A stretch of 64,000 nt of DNA from Diphasiastrum complanatum (lineage: Eukaryota; Streptophyta; Lycopodiopsida; Lycopodiales; Lycopodiaceae), in assembly GCA_029204225.1 (NCBI GenBank), contig MU831933.1, forward strand, positions 32,266 through 96,265, read 5' to 3'. Below the pieces are notes generated by a model that saw only the letters and a program-made list of their open reading frames with translations, was not told the origin of the DNA and ran no database searches. This document shows positions 12,632-25,319 of this stretch, piece after piece. Every line of letters starts with the position of its first letter. Position 1 is the stretch's first letter. The position numbers were made by a program, and so were the translations under genes.

Positions 12632-13265
12632 TAACCCATGAGCCCCCCTAAACGTTCCAAGAAAAAATAAACAAGAATTTTAATGCATATTTTTTTGGAA
12701 ATACTTTTTTGTGCTCAGAATCATCATAACTTTTTCATCTTCCTCGTGTTTTGTTAATTGATCTATTTGATCATCATAGCCTTAAGAGTAAATATATTTA
12801 TCAAGCTCGAATGTTTTTTTCTGAAGCTAGGAGCCCAAGTACTTATTGCGAGAACAAAAGAAAAGCCAAGAGTTTTGAGCTGTAAATATAATTTTGAAAA
12901 TCTAAGACCTTCCAAGAAATGCAGGATTTCTTTGAAGAACCTTTTATTTTTGTGAAGGTTTTATGATGCCAAGCTGATGTAGGCAAACCAAATTAGCCCA
13001 GATCGTCCAAATATCCTAAATGATCATACCAACACCATCAAATATATGATTAACAAAAGAGAATACTTATTTATTGAATCCTCATTCCTTCCTTACAAGT
13101 AACAAGAGACGTGACGAAAAGTGGCGGCAGAGCACTGAGCAGCTTCAGGGTGGTTGCAGGTTGCCGATTTGCGGTGGTGAAATCGTTAGTTGACACAAGT
13201 CTCCAGCCTGGTACGTTTGGATCGTGACGGATGCATACCACCGTCGTCGCATGATATGGACGTCT
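12632..13265. other. No gene seen
   Basis: Short frames at 12758-12955 (plus) and 13071-13292 (minus) have no recognisable motif. The second is partly made of the C homopolymer read as poly-glycine. Confidence 0.35.
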
Positions 13266-13268
13266 GAT

Positions 13269-13306
13269 ATCCCCCCCCCCCCCCCCCAACATATATATAT
13301 ATATAT
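13269..13306. repeat. C homopolymer followed by (AT)n
   Basis: About 18 C in a row, then AACATATATATATATATAT. Low-complexity tract with no other function visible. Confidence 0.9.
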
Positions 13307-14508
13307 CTGCCTCGCACTTTGCATATATATTATGTACGTTTATTTAATGATTGACTTGTTTTTATAGTGTGCCTTATTGACTTTGGATTTTACATTGACT
13401 TTTGTTGCTTTTTCGTTATTCACATATACATACCCCTTTTCACACTAACAAGCCTTTTTGATTTGGTTTCCAAGGTCTTACTTTAGGAGTGAGCATCGGT
13501 GTTGAAATTTGATGTTCAGGGTTGCCCTTCATGCTTTATTTTCATGACGTCTTTCACAATGGTCATGCCCGTCGTGTGACGTCCTTACATAGAATTGGCC
13601 CATCAAATTTTGTTTTGCAAACGATAGTACTTTCATGAAAATTTCAAATATTAAATTTCAATTAAAAAATGTATAAGATTGTGACCAGTGCTCACAAAAA
13701 ACTGACAAATACAAATAGCCCAATTGCAAAAATTCATATTTTACCACTTCATTTTAGATTTATAGGTTTTTTATATGGCTCAAAATCAACTATTAAGTTT
13801 TAAGGTTTTATATTACCATTTATTGATTCCATAATTGTTTGTGGGTTTTTTATAAGGTTAGTTTTAAAAAAAATTATGAGCACTGATCCTATTTACATTT
13901 CTCGTGTAGATTTCAAGCAAGCCATTCACCAAACAAGACTGGAGGCTTCTAGGTTGAATCTAGATGGATCCTACCCACTAGCCCTTCAAGTTCTTTCAAC
14001 TTCCATGAAGCCCAAACTACAATATGAAGACTTAACTATGACTGAATTATGAACTTTAAAACTTGAAACGTTGGATAACTCTATGATGGCACCTTGGTGC
14101 ATTTATTCATAGGAAAAAGTAGTAGGTACATTGATGAAAAAGATATATACACCCCGAAGGGAAAGTTTAATCAAAAGTAAGCTCAAACAAGAGCGAAGCT
14201 TGTAGTAAAGTTAAGATTAATCCAAATCCTAGCATTAAAAATAAAAGTGCATAAACTATGATGATGTCAGTGGGAGTCTGCCAACTGACTGTAGCAGATT
14301 AGAAAAGTGGAGAGGTGGTGAGTCGGCTAATGAAGGGAGATGAGATGTAGCAGACCCAGCCATTGTCGCCCATTGCAAAATTGATAGGGCTTGAGCACGT
14401 TGCAGGGCAATGGAAATACGTTGTTTGAAAGAAGCAATGGGTGAAATTGGCAAGCTTTAAACTGAGTTTTAGGATCAATCAAGCAAGTTATGGATCAAAC
14501 CAAAAGTG
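13307..14508. other. No gene seen; probable copia interior
   Basis: This lies on the internal side of the minus-strand LTR at 15125-15739, so it should be copia internal sequence, but no gag or pol motif could be read. Confidence 0.3.
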
Positions 14509-14986
14509 TCCAACCAGGTATAGGTGCCCTACCTACACTCATTCAAAAGGCTATAGCTTTTGATTGGCTCATCCAAATGGTATGAAATAAATTGCATAGG
14601 AAACTAGACTTTTCTAGCTTTCAATCAAGCTATTAATCTTAGATTTTGGATCTACCTTGGAGGAGAACTTATCAACCAAACTTGGCTAACCCTCACACAT
14701 GTGTGATCCCTGAAATCTGTATAGTACCAAATTAGACCTAATCAACATCCAACCAGGTCTAGGTGCCCTACCTACCCTCATTCAAAAGGCTATAGCTTTT
14801 GATTGGCTCATCCAAATGGTATGAAATAAATTGCATAGGAAACTAGACTTTTCTAGCTTTCAATCAAGCTATTAAGCTTAGATTTTGGATCTACCTTGGA
14901 GGAGAACTTATCAACCAAACTTGGCTGACTCTCACAGGTGTCTAATCCCTGGAATCCGTATAGTACCAAAATAGACCTAATCAATG
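14509..14986 (-). repeat. Tandem duplication, 2 x 239 bp, in a copia leader
   Basis: The units start at 14509 and 14748 with TCCAACCAGGT and are nearly identical throughout, including GGCTATAGCTTTTGATTGGC. Each unit ends with a variant of the ACACATGTGT palindrome next to GTATAGTACC, the same pairing found in the leader repeats of copia B and C. Confidence 0.9.
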
Positions 14987-15112
14987 TCCTATTGATCCCT
15001 TTTGATCCAAAAATCATCAAGATATCTAGGAAAATGGGCCTAGTCACTCTCAAACTTGATTTCAATGCAAAAATCACTCAAGACTTGATGAATACATGTG
15101 ATTCTTAGGCTA

Positions 15113-15124
15113 GCTTTGATACCA
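15113..15124 (-). promoter_or_regulatory. Copia primer-binding site (tRNA-iMet type)
   Basis: The minus strand reads TGGTATCAAAGC immediately inside an LTR end in TTTCACA. The plant copia consensus is TGGTATCAGAGC. Confidence 0.75.
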
Positions 15125-15739
15125 TGTGAAATTTTCACACGTGTGGAAATGCCACAAAGTATGATTTGATCTCCTAAGGCTTCGTCAATTTGATGGCAAT
15201 AACACTCATCAACATGCATAAAACTAACATACAAGCACTTCCAGACATGTGGACAAGTAGACATGAAAAAAATAAGTATGGAAAACGCCTTGCTCTCAGG
15301 TAGAGAGAGAGAAAGTACCAATCAAGTCTTGGGTAGAGAGAGAATCCAATAGTGGCTAGAAACACACAATCACATATTGATCTCAAAAAACTTAGTACAT
15401 AATGAGAGTATCCATGCTACTAGTAGTAACTCGAGGTAGTCCATGCTCATTTCCTATTGGACCTCTTTTCCAGCACCTCTTAATTCCAATTGGACGAGTG
15501 ACTCAACATCTCTTAATTTTATTAGACCCTTCTAATGAAATTTTCAGTTATGATTGGACCCTTGACTTTTTGCCAACACATAGGAAGTGTCACTCATCAA
15601 ACCTAAACCTTGACACTTGTAGTGAGCCTAACTAGCTCGAGCTACATCATAAATGACTTTTGGCCTAATCATAAAAATACATGTGTACTTGACTATTTTG
15701 CCTCCTAAGCCAAAATTGGCCCTATCGACTACTTACACA
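15125..15739 (-). repeat. Copia 5' LTR (copia E)
   Basis: On the minus strand it starts TGTGTAAGTAG at 15739 and ends TTTCACA at 15125, followed at once by the primer site. The left end is well supported by that primer site. The right end was chosen from the TGTG/CACA terminal pairing and could be off. The interior carries TTCACACGTGTGG (15133-15146). The element should extend leftward. Confidence 0.55.
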
Positions 15740-15847
15740 TAGATGCTTGATGGAAAAAATTTGTCAAACCCCTACAATCAACATAGATAGTTTTGTATTT
15801 TTCATAGATGGAAACTACATCTAGAAGCTTAGTTAATTCTTCCTTAA

Positions 15848-16985
15848 TCAGTCGGGCATAGACCGATATGGCTCATCACCATTGTCACTCCTTAAGCACT
15901 TGATCCTGGTGGAAAATTGGTTCTCCCTTGCATTCTTGAACTTAACAAAGAAATCATACACTTCATCTTTGCTCTTTAGTAGATAGATCCAACAAAATCT
16001 ACTAAAATCATCAATGAAAGTTACATACATCTTAGCTCCACTATTGCTAATTGTAGTAATTCCATGAATATCCTAATGTACAACTTGAAAAGGCTTTGTA
16101 GATCTAGTATAGAGTAGTCTATGTGACTTTGACAAAGCACAAGACTCACAAACATGATTGATACTTTTTAAGGAACTGGGAAGACCTATCACAACTTGCT
16201 TTCTAGCCACTACCTCCAATGACTTGAAGTTGAGGTGTCCCATCCCTCTATGCCAAACATCTTGAATAGGTATTTGCTCTCTTGCAACACATCCAACTTG
16301 GTTAGCAATAGCACATCCAACTTCGTTAGCAATAACACAAGCATCTAGATCACAATTCCAAAAGAAATAGGAATTGTGCCAATCCCTTTGATTGCACACT
16401 CACCATCATTGGCCGTGTAGGTCACCCTCTTGTCATCTCCATATGCCAACAAAGAAGTGAAATTCTCTTTGTGAAAAGTCATGTGTGAACTTGCTCCACT
16501 TCCACCATGGATCTAGATCTCCATTATTAGCAAGCATACATGAAGACATCACAAAAGCATCATCATTTGCATTTTGAATATCCAAACCATCCTCATCAAG
16601 AGTAAGATTACCTTGCTTGGCTCCTTGATCTCTCTTCTTCTTGTAGCACTCACTTGCAAAGTGTCCTTTGATGCCACAATAGAAGCACTTGAGCTTTGAT
16701 CTATCCTTTTTTTTGCCATTTGAAGAAGCATCCACTTGATCTTGCCCTTTAGACCAACTACTTTTTCTTTTTCACGCCCTTGATGAACACAGCCTCCTCT
16801 CCAGCTTGAGATGTTGATGAAGATCCACCTCTTGCTTGAAGCCTATATTTTTTATTGATCAAGATCTCTTGACGATTAATCAAACTTGGCAAAGTCTTTT
16901 GAATAGCAAGACTTTGGACAATGTTATCATGAGCATCCAAAAAGCTAATCTGCTCAGCCATCACCACTAGATCTAAGGAGATCAA
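15848..16985 (-). pseudogene. Ty1/copia gag-pol remnant (copia D)
   Basis: Read right to left: gag C-terminal part (GSSSTSQAGEEAVFIKGVKK, about 16830-16760), the CCHC zinc knuckle CFYCGIKGHFASECYKKK (about 16700-16640), a damaged protease start (WWKWSKFTHD in place of the WxxDSGAxxH motif), the pre-integrase zinc segment WHRGMGHLNFKSLEVVARKQ to CESCALSKSHRLLY (about 16290-16120), and the integrase start MYVTFIDDFSRFCWIYLLKS to RSDNGDE (about 16030-15870). It ends there; RT and RNase H are absent. The gag N-terminus is also missing and frames are shifted between segments. Confidence 0.85.
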
Positions 16986-17700
16986 TCCAAATCAAGCTAA
17001 ATCCATCAAGATCCAGCCAGATCTAGCAAGATCGAAGAAATCCATCAGAATCCAAGGAATATCCAGATCCTGATAGGGTAAAAAAAAAAGTAGATCATCA
17101 GATTGACTGATGGATCTACTACCAAGAAACCATCAAAACTTTCAGAGAACTACCGACAGTTAGATCAAGCCTGGATGAAGCTGATTACCAGTTTACAAAG
17201 GTTAAAAATCAGAAAATCTCGAGATCTCGTCAAAAGACACTCTGAAAAAGCACTTTTTTCATGATTTTTTGAGATCCTTTGGGAGATAGCTCTTGAAAAT
17301 TGGACAGTCACCAGATCTGACCTAGATGCATCCATGAAAATCTCTATGAGAGTTCCTGATGGAGGAATCATCATTTTTTAGTGTATGCGAGAGTTCCCAG
17401 AAGTAGAATTTTCTGAACCCTTGCAAGGCATCAAGATCAACTTACCAACTCTTGCAAGGTGCATAAATGAAATCAGAGTAGTGAAATTAGCCTGCCTACA
17501 TGGTCTGATCTTGAAAATCCAATCACAGAAACAAGTTGTGCGAGAGATCACTTCCTGCAAGAGTTGAACCCTCGCCGACAACCTGAACCCTCATAGAACC
17601 TTCGCATAGCAGTCAAATCATCTTCTGAACTCTTGTAGACTTCCCTGAGGTCTTAAAATTTTGTGAAGAAGGTGTCTGTCAAAATTTGGGTGGAACTGAA
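16986..17700 (-). other. Probable leader of copia D
   Basis: Lies upstream (minus sense) of the gag remnant. It has repeated short phrases such as GGGTTCAACTCTTGCAG, CTTGCAAGAGTTGG, CTTGCAAGGGTTCAG and GAACTCTCGCATAC, plus AAATCC/GATCC-rich repeats near 16985-17060. The repeated phrase resembles in layout, not in sequence, the repeated palindrome in the other copia leaders. No primer site was found. Confidence 0.35.
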
Positions 17701-17743
17701 CAAGGGAAAGTGAATTCTACCTATTACGCACTCTAAATTCCGC

Positions 17744-17750
17744 TATATAA
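17744..17750 (+). promoter_or_regulatory. TATA box of aORF member 2
   Basis: TATATAA followed by GGG lies 255 bp before the ATG at 17999, with a pyrimidine-rich leader between them. The equivalent member on the minus strand has a TATA element upstream as well (58371-58380). Confidence 0.5.
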
Positions 17751-17998
17751 GGGCTGAATTCGAGTCATTTGTCACCTTTGCTAGCAAAGCTCTGCCGGAA
17801 TTTCCACTGAAAATACCAAGTTTTCTGTTTTCAACCAAACTTCCTACCAGGTGTCATCTGCTCATATTAAACACCGATTTGCACTCTAAACTACAATCAT
17901 TGTCATATTAGTTTTATACTATTTCCACATCTTTTTCCATTTTCCACCGTTTTTTTCTACTTTTTCGACCTTTTCGACAACTAATCATCATTGCTAAC

Positions 17999-20900
17999 AT
18001 GGCCTCCTCATCCTCTGAAGACTCTGGTGCCAAACAGGTGATCCAACATGACATCCCTGAGGCCACGCAGATTTGGCCTCTACCCTCTGACACTTTGATC
18101 CAACCATGGCTGGAGACAGCCGGCCCCCTCCTGGAAACAATGGATTTTTACTCGGCGCTCTTCCATTCTGAGATTAACATGGGCCTTGCCCTTCACGCTT
18201 ATGCCACCTGGGACGAGGTCAAGGCTCGTTTCCACTTCCTGTACCAAGGTACCACGTACAAGGTCAGGATTAACGCCGACTCGATGATCACCATTGGCAT
18301 TATGTCTGGTGATCGCCAACCCATCTCCCATCGTCACGCCAAAGCTCTGATTAACCATTTGTCACCCAAACCACACCGGAAATCTCCATCAAGACTAACA
18401 ATGGTTACCTGATAAAAGCTATCACGGAACTCGTCATTCAGGCAGCTGCGCATTTGTTGAGTAACTTTCTAGTTATTTCAACATTTCGCAAGGACAGAAT
18501 CCAGTCTATGCTGCTGAGTCAAATAGTGGAATCCTTTCTGGAATTCTCTAACCTCTCCGTTGTGCCATATAACTGGCATAGCTTCCTTATTTGAGAACTA
18601 ACAAACTCCATCAAACCCAACAACCGCGAGCGAATCGCAGCAGCACCCTGTTGTGTAACTTTGTCTGTGCACTTCTCGAGACGAAAGTGCGTGGTTTTCA
18701 ACGCTCATCCCTCCTGTCTACCCTTGTGCCACATACTAACCTTTACCCACCATCTCAAGCATCTACCTCCTCCCAACCTGCAATCATTAACACAACGGCC
18801 AGCAAACGAATACGTGGTGCTGCCTCTACATCCACATCTCCACCTGTTACCCGACGACGTGTCTCCACTACCGCACTAACTACTCCATCAACCACCACCA
18901 CTTCTTCTTCCGTGCAACCCCCCACTCCAATTTATGTTGTCGCTACCTCTCTTCCTATTCCATCCACATATGTTTCTGTCTCCATCCTCGTTTCTTCTGT
19001 TGATACCACTCCTACTTCTCTTCCAATGTCCGCTGCTCCATCCATCACCATCGCATCCTCCATTACTTCTGCCACCACCATTGCTCCTCTCACATTCAAT
19101 CCTTCTGATTCGCAATTGTCCCCCGACACTCTGGCATGGATGCAAGTTATCAATTTTTCACCCCCACGCCAGACACTTTTTGCTCCATCCTCACCTTCTT
19201 CCATACTCCACACCACTCTTCAGTTTTCCACTGTTCCTCCCATCTTCTCGTTCGGACAAACCGTCCTCACCCCTGTTTCCACAATTGTTTCTCACACCCC
19301 ACCCGCTTCGCCAAAGGTTGTCGAGGGCAGCGAACCGCTGTCTGATGACGCATTTGTACAAACAATTTTTGTAGCATCACCAGATTGAGCTGACCCTACT
19401 ACCCTAGATGGCATCAGGACAAATGAAAAACAGATCGAAAATAATGACGACGGAATTCCACAAGTCGTCGGGGCCGATACAACACAAGCCCCTGCCAGTG
19501 CCAGTGTACCAGCTTCTCCCACGGATCTAACGACGGTGTACCAAACCCTAGGAAAATACATCCTAGATGCGGTAGCAGCCAAAGCTATTCTGGAAGGCAG
19601 GGTACTACAGTTGGCAATGAGTAATACACAGCTACGAGCAGACCTCACCAAGCTGCAGCAAGAGCTGATTCTGGCTTAGCAACACGAACAAGCAGAGCAC
19701 CAAGAGATTGCTAAGCTACAACAGAAGGAGGAGGGCCTAAACAAATATATTCAAAGCCTCTCCAAAGCGCTGACTGAGGCCTCCACAAAGGTGCGAGAGC
19801 TTCAAGCTGAAGCATCCCAACGGCTTGCCCCCATCTAGATGTAACTTACACTTTTGGAAGCAGAGAACACGCGCCTGGGGACGGAGGTTAAAGCCTTACA
19901 AGACGAGAAGCTCGTCAGGTTAGGTCAATCTGCACCGAACACAACGTCGCTTTCCCAATTAGAGATGAATCTTCTACGGTGTCAGGTGCAGATTTATAGC
20001 CAAACTCTCAACAGCTACCAGGCGGAGTTCAATAAGTATCGGACAAGCGCAACGCAAGAGCTCGCCCAGGCCAAGCAAGCCCTCAAGGCGTGCCAGAAAT
20101 ACATGGAAACGAAGGCCCAGCCTAGCCCCATGGTAATTCCACCGCCACCTAATTTTGACGCTGCACAGGATAGTACCAGCCAAGATCAGAGCCAACAGAC
20201 AGCAGGGGGATTTCAACCAGATCAAGGGTCCGAAGGCCACGACCAAGGGCAGACAGATGCGGCCGCTGAGATGCGAGACCAGAGTCAAGGCGCAACCACC
20301 AGCCAGGGCCACACAACATCATCCAGAGGGTCGCGAACAATATCCGTCAGTCGGGCCTTCTGAAGACCGAAGTCTGTGGAGGAGAACATCAATGAATTGT
20401 TATCCAAATATCTCCACGAGTCATCAAGAGGTGATGACAGATATCATTCTCAACTCAGACCATCAAGGGAAAAGAACTGCAAGCCTTACCCGCCCTCCAA
20501 CCACAATCAAAGTGGCTACAGCAGTTATTTGAGAGAGACCCTGTGGCTATCAGGGCTTACGTGACGAGTCCGCAACAATTACGGGTGAACGCGCATTTCT
20601 TGCCATGTCCAAGAAGATCCAAATGGGCGGAATGTGGCACTCCTTTGGACCAGATCACACTCAACAATTTCAACTGGCCAATCATCAAATCCGAATATGG
20701 GTGGACAACGGATGTAGACGCCAGAAGGGCTCTCTTCGCATTCGCCAGTCACTACATCAATTTCCCCGATCCCACAGTCCGCGCGGCAACCACTTATGCC
20801 TGGGACTTACAATATTTAATGGACATTGAAACAAAATGGGATGATTTCATTCCCTCTATATTTTTTGATCCAAATAAGGCTCTCGCTTCCGACAAAGTCG

Positions 20901-21200
20901 AAGACTAGCTGCCAATCGCTCGCGTATATTACCGAGCTGCATTCCTTGGAGATCCCTAGACGAAACGATTCCAAGCATGGGTGGATCAAGAATGGATGAC
21001 AAGAGTCCACAAGTCCTTCCACATGCCAAAGGACTCGAAGAAACTGGACTGTCTCAACTTTATGGAAGATGTTACGGGATATCTCATCCACCAGAGGCAG
21101 TCCAAGAGAACGCTCTACTAAACCGGCAGAGTGCCGAGGGACCGACACTACTTTAGGCCGTGGGTCCTATTGGGGGTATTCCCAACAAAGTGTAAATAAA
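17999..21200 (+). pseudogene. aORF family member 2, broken by stops and shifts
   Basis: Begins MASSSSEDSGAKQ. The N-terminal block DFYSALFHSEINMG to TTYKVRINADSMITIGIM matches, by eye, the putative plant transposon protein domain. After a frame change near 18380 comes a helical core with YNWHSFLI, a stop and ELTNSI, parallel to YDWASFIVRELINAL in member 3. A Ser/Thr/Pro-rich segment (18720-19380) and a long coiled coil follow (AKAILEGRVLQLAMSNTQLR onward, 19560-20110), then a Gln-rich stretch. From 18591 to 20363 one frame is kept, broken only by stops at 19386, 19677, 19836 and 19842. The C-terminal part (20543-21200) is in another frame and contains WAECGTPLDQITLNNFNWPI. More GC-rich than its surroundings. 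Function unknown. Confidence 0.6.
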
Positions 21201-21863
21201 TAAAATCCTCCAATAAAATGTGTTGCGAGGGCATGGCATCCTGTGTGTATAAGCCCATGGCCCAATGAGCACACAATTGAAGTTGTAAAAAAGATAAACT
21301 TGACTTGGGCCTTGTAATTAAAATAAAACTAGAGGCCCAATGTCTCTTGGTTGTGTTTTCTATTGCTTTCTATTTCCATGTTTATCGTTTGCCATAGTGA
21401 ATGTTTTTCCATTAGCAAGCATAAGGAGCATTTGAGCTAACCTCCACCCTCACTCTCTATCTCTCTCTTTCTCTTCTCTTCTCAATCTCTTCTTCTCCAT
21501 TCCTTCCCTTCAACCAAAACTATGATGAATGTTAGTGTAGAGGAGTAGAGTTAAAGAGGAGTAGTATAGTGGTGAGTAGAGTTAAGGGGAAAGGTAGGAA
21601 ATTAACTAAAAGTAGCATCTATGCATAGTTAGGCACCTATCCAGTGATCTAACCTTGTTGGCAGGCGGAAGGGCTATACTACGAGAGAACATCGACCCCA
21701 CAGACTACTTACGAAAATTTATGACTGCTTACAAATTCTTAGGAGCACAACAACAACAATGACAAATATCTATCGAGGACTATTGAAGGGTCAACAAATA
21801 TTTGTCAAGGGTTAACAGAACATGTTACCACTTGTTTTGAGACTAATGACTTGCTCTAACCAG
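21201..21863. other. Downstream of aORF member 2
   Basis: Contains a C/T-rich stretch (21442-21510). The segment 21680-21760 reads TDYLRKFMTAYKFLGAQQQQ on the plus strand, gag-like in feel but too short to assign. No LTR end recognised. Confidence 0.3.
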
Positions 21864-22591
21864 TGTTAGCAAGTAGCTATTAACCAAACTAGATAAGTGA
21901 CAATGCAATATGGTTAAGTGCGAATTGTGATCTACAGCTCAATATGGCTAAGTGCCAATTGCGACCTGGCTAAATAGCTATCATCGTAAATCGCCAGTTA
22001 GATAAGCTCATGTGGCATTCATAACTAGTATAAATAGCTGATCATTTTCTCAAGTTAAATCAATCAAGTCAATTGATTCAATAATTAAATTTATCATAGA
22101 GTATTTTTACCAACATTTCACTGCTTCTTAGCGAAAGTGTATCAAACAAAGACAATCCATATTCAAAATTGTTTATGAGTACGCAACTGGATCTGTATAG
22201 TCTTGTGCTCGTAATTCATCTGATTTGTACATGCTATTTGCTGAATTCAATCATATAGTTTCATTCCGTTCAGTATTATGTCAAAATGAATTTATGCTTT
22301 TCTGATCAACTGTTATCTTGTTTCATTCTCTTATAGATTTGTCTAAGTATCAAGCAATTACGTATATTAGTACTCTACTCTGATTATATTTGTCTATATA
22401 ATCTATCTCATATATTCTAATGATTTCAAAATTAGAATCAAGTAGAATCAAACGTGACTCTTGTCACTATAGTATGGTTTGAATTTGATTGGCATAGTCA
22501 TGCATTGAAGAAGGATCATTCTGTAGAGCTCAACATTTGCGTCTATTGAATGTAGTTTTTGTTGTGTTGGTCTCCTTTCATTTTTCTATCA
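21864..22591 (+). repeat. Probable copia 5' LTR (copia F)
   Basis: The 3' end (CTATCA at 22591) is fixed by a primer site right after it. The 5' end at TGTTAGCAAG is a guess from the TG...CA rule. A good TATA element, AGTATAAATAGC, lies at 22028-22039. Confidence 0.5.
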
Positions 22592-22603
22592 TGGTATAAG
22601 AGC
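22592..22603 (+). promoter_or_regulatory. Copia primer-binding site, degenerate
   Basis: TGGTATAAGAGC differs from the consensus TGGTATCAGAGC at one base. Confidence 0.7.
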
Positions 22604-22807
22604 ATTTATCAGATATCTAACATGGTAATAGAGAACAATTTTTGATATCAGATCATTCAATCTATTCAGAGCATTTATATCGATTCAAATAAGAGCGCTG
22701 CATAGTAGTAGTGTTTTGTCGATATTATCAGACATTATCTTTCAATCTTAAGTCGATAACAAATCAGACTATCAATAGACTGACTTCCATATTGATTCAC
22801 AAAGCAA

Positions 22808-24910
22808 AGATGGATTTACTGTCGACAAGCTAGATGGATCAAATTATTATTTGTGAAAATTTAAGATGAAGACCGTGCTAATTTCCAATTAGTTGTGGGA
22901 TGTTGTCACAGGTATCGAAGAGAGGCTTGAAGAAGACAATTTCCTATTCAAGACATAGATAGGAAGCATTTATGAACAACAATTAGAAAGTGAAAATCGA
23001 AAATGCTTGGTTTCTCGATTATGTAGCTACTTGTGAAGAATATTTTCCAAAACACATTTAATGGATCAACAAGATCTTGACCAAATTTGGATGCACATCT
23101 AGTTTTATCTACAAGATAGAAATTATAAAATTTAGCATGCTAGAATTGCATAAATCACTAAGATTTGATCATAAGAATGAAATTACAATAAGGTACTGTC
23201 CTCATTTGTACAACAACTTCAGCCTACTATCCTTCACATGTGTGGAAGCAAGATCAATCACAAAATCAATATTCTACACATAGAAACTCAAGATATCAAG
23301 AGAAATACACATGAGATGGACATAGAATCAAAAGAGATGAATTCTCTGCATCAAAAGAGAATACAATGATATTTTCTCTATGCTGGTACTGCTCTTTATA
23401 GATGCTAAAATTTCATTTGGCCAATTGTCCTAAATTTTTCCTAAATGGTAATTTCTTGGTACTTCATCAAAAAACCTAAAAATTCTAATCTAGATGCAAT
23501 GTATCAAAGCTAGCCAATTAGAATTGGTCCAAATCCAAATCCGACCTCATTCATTTATCTACTTGCTAGAAATAGTACAAACACGATTAAGGCCTTTGTT
23601 GACAAAAAATAAATCTATCTCTAAGTTGAAATTAGTTGAATTTTGTACACTCCCTCTTCAACTAGTTTTACCATAGTTTTGAACACACTACTTTGACCCA
23701 TCTTAAGAATGATCTCCATCCTAAGTATAGACCTCCTTTCTATGGTTTTATAGTTATTTTCATAATTGATATAGAGAATAGTATTCATATTGGATGCTTC
23801 ACTATTTTTTACATCAATTTTACATATCAAGATGTAACTGGAACATGAAGAACCAAATAGAATGTCTCCTACCTAGATGTTTGATACTCACTTCTTCAAA
23901 TTTCAATTTTTGCTACTTTGCTCGTGACTCTAGCATCACTCTGATTGTGCTGTATGTAAATGACCTCATAATCATAGGTAATGATGATGATTTGATTAGT
24001 ACAATCAAGAAGGATCTATCTTTCAGTTTTGATATGACTGATCTTGGTTTAATGCACTACAGTTTGGGAGTGGAAATATGGCAAAGAAGTAACGACATCG
24101 CACTAACACAAACAAAGTATGTGAATGAGATTTTGAGGCATTTCAAGATGTGCAATAGCAAGCCAATATCTAGTTGGTAAGAAACAGTCGAACCATGATG
24201 AGAGTGCACTAGTTGATGCTACTTTATTTCGTCAATTAATTGGTTCACTAATTTATTTCACAACTACTCATCCTGACATAAGTTATGTGTAAGTATTGTG
24301 AGTCAATTCATGGCTACTCCTAGGGAGATTTATTAGAAAGCAGCGAAGAGGATTCATTGGAAAACATCAAAGAGGATTTTTCATTATGTGAAAGGCAAGT
24401 AACCCAAGAATTATTGTATGAGAGACAACAGACTTTACTAGTTTTATAGGGCTTTTTTTATTTAGATTGGGTAGGCTATATTGATGATAGGAGAGCTAGA
24501 GTATGTATTTCATGTTGGTAATGGTGTATTCTTTTGGGCTAGTGAGAAACAAGATAAAATTGCTCTTTCTACTACGGAAGCAGAATACAAAGCACTATGT
24601 TCAGCTACACAAGAAGCAGTTTGGCTAAGAAGAATGTTAGAAGAGGAATTCCACAGAGTAAGCCTATTGAAATCAAATGTGATAGCAGAGTGCTATACAA
24701 CTAGCTAAAAATCATGTATCCCACACACACACGAAGCATATAGAGAAATATCATTTCATTAGAGAGAAGTTGCTATCTAATGAAATAGATGTAGTGCATT
24801 GTAAGATAGAGGATCAGTTAGCTGATATACTTACTGAATCTTTAAGTACTAATAAGTTTGAGTTTTTAAGAGAAAAGCTCTTTGTAAAAAAAATAAACCA
24901 GGTCTTAAGG
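22808..24910 (+). pseudogene. Ty1/copia body, mostly deleted (copia F)
   Basis: A gag start reads LDGSNYYL, stop, KFKMKTVLISN and LWDVVTGIEERLEED (22830-22930). After about 900 bp of unreadable sequence comes the RT end LYVNDLIIIGNDDDLISTIK and DMTDLGLMHYSLGVEIWQRS (23945-24090), then the RNase H stretch WASEKQDKIALSTTEAEYKA (24537-24600) and the C-terminal EDQLADILTESLSTNKFEFL (24806-24865). The RT catalytic box is YVND, not YVDD. Protease, integrase and most of RT are missing and several stops and shifts are present. Confidence 0.85.
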
Positions 24911-24915
24911 GAGAG

Positions 24916-25269
24916 TGCTAGAATAAGTAAGCCCGGGTTTCTCTTACAGGTCCATGAGTATTTTCAATTTTAGCAGTGTTTTTCACTTTTTAGTGTTTAT
25001 GTAACAGTTCGCATGTGTGTCAATTTGATGGTACATATAGAGTAGAGTCGGGACATGCGTCCCATAACGGGGACCGTAACACCATGCAGCAGTGCCCCCA
25101 AATATAATATTGTATATGTGTACTCTTTGGTCTTTTTGGTAAATACAGTTCATAAAGTGTTCTCTTGGGTTGCGGAGTGATCTCGCTTTCTGATTATCTG
25201 TGTAACTATTGATTGCTTGCAAATAGCTAACTATACTGCTAGAAAGATCCTTGACAAACACCACTAGCA
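24916..25269 (+). repeat. Copia 3' LTR
   Basis: Starts TGCTAG right after a polypurine tract AAGGGAGAG and ends CTAGCA, a perfect 6-bp inverted pair. The length of 354 bp and its sequence do not match the LTR proposed at 21864-22591, so the two may come from different copia elements. Confidence 0.7.
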
Positions 25270-25319
25270 CAACCAACTACTACATAGTAGGCTAGCTTTT
25301 CACAAAGTCATTGTCATAT

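Noticed and set aside
18934-19374. 146-codon plus-strand frame, very Ser/Leu/Pro/His-rich
   Set aside because: Shifted-frame shadow of the Ser/Thr/Pro-rich segment of aORF member 2, which is open in its own frame from 18591.
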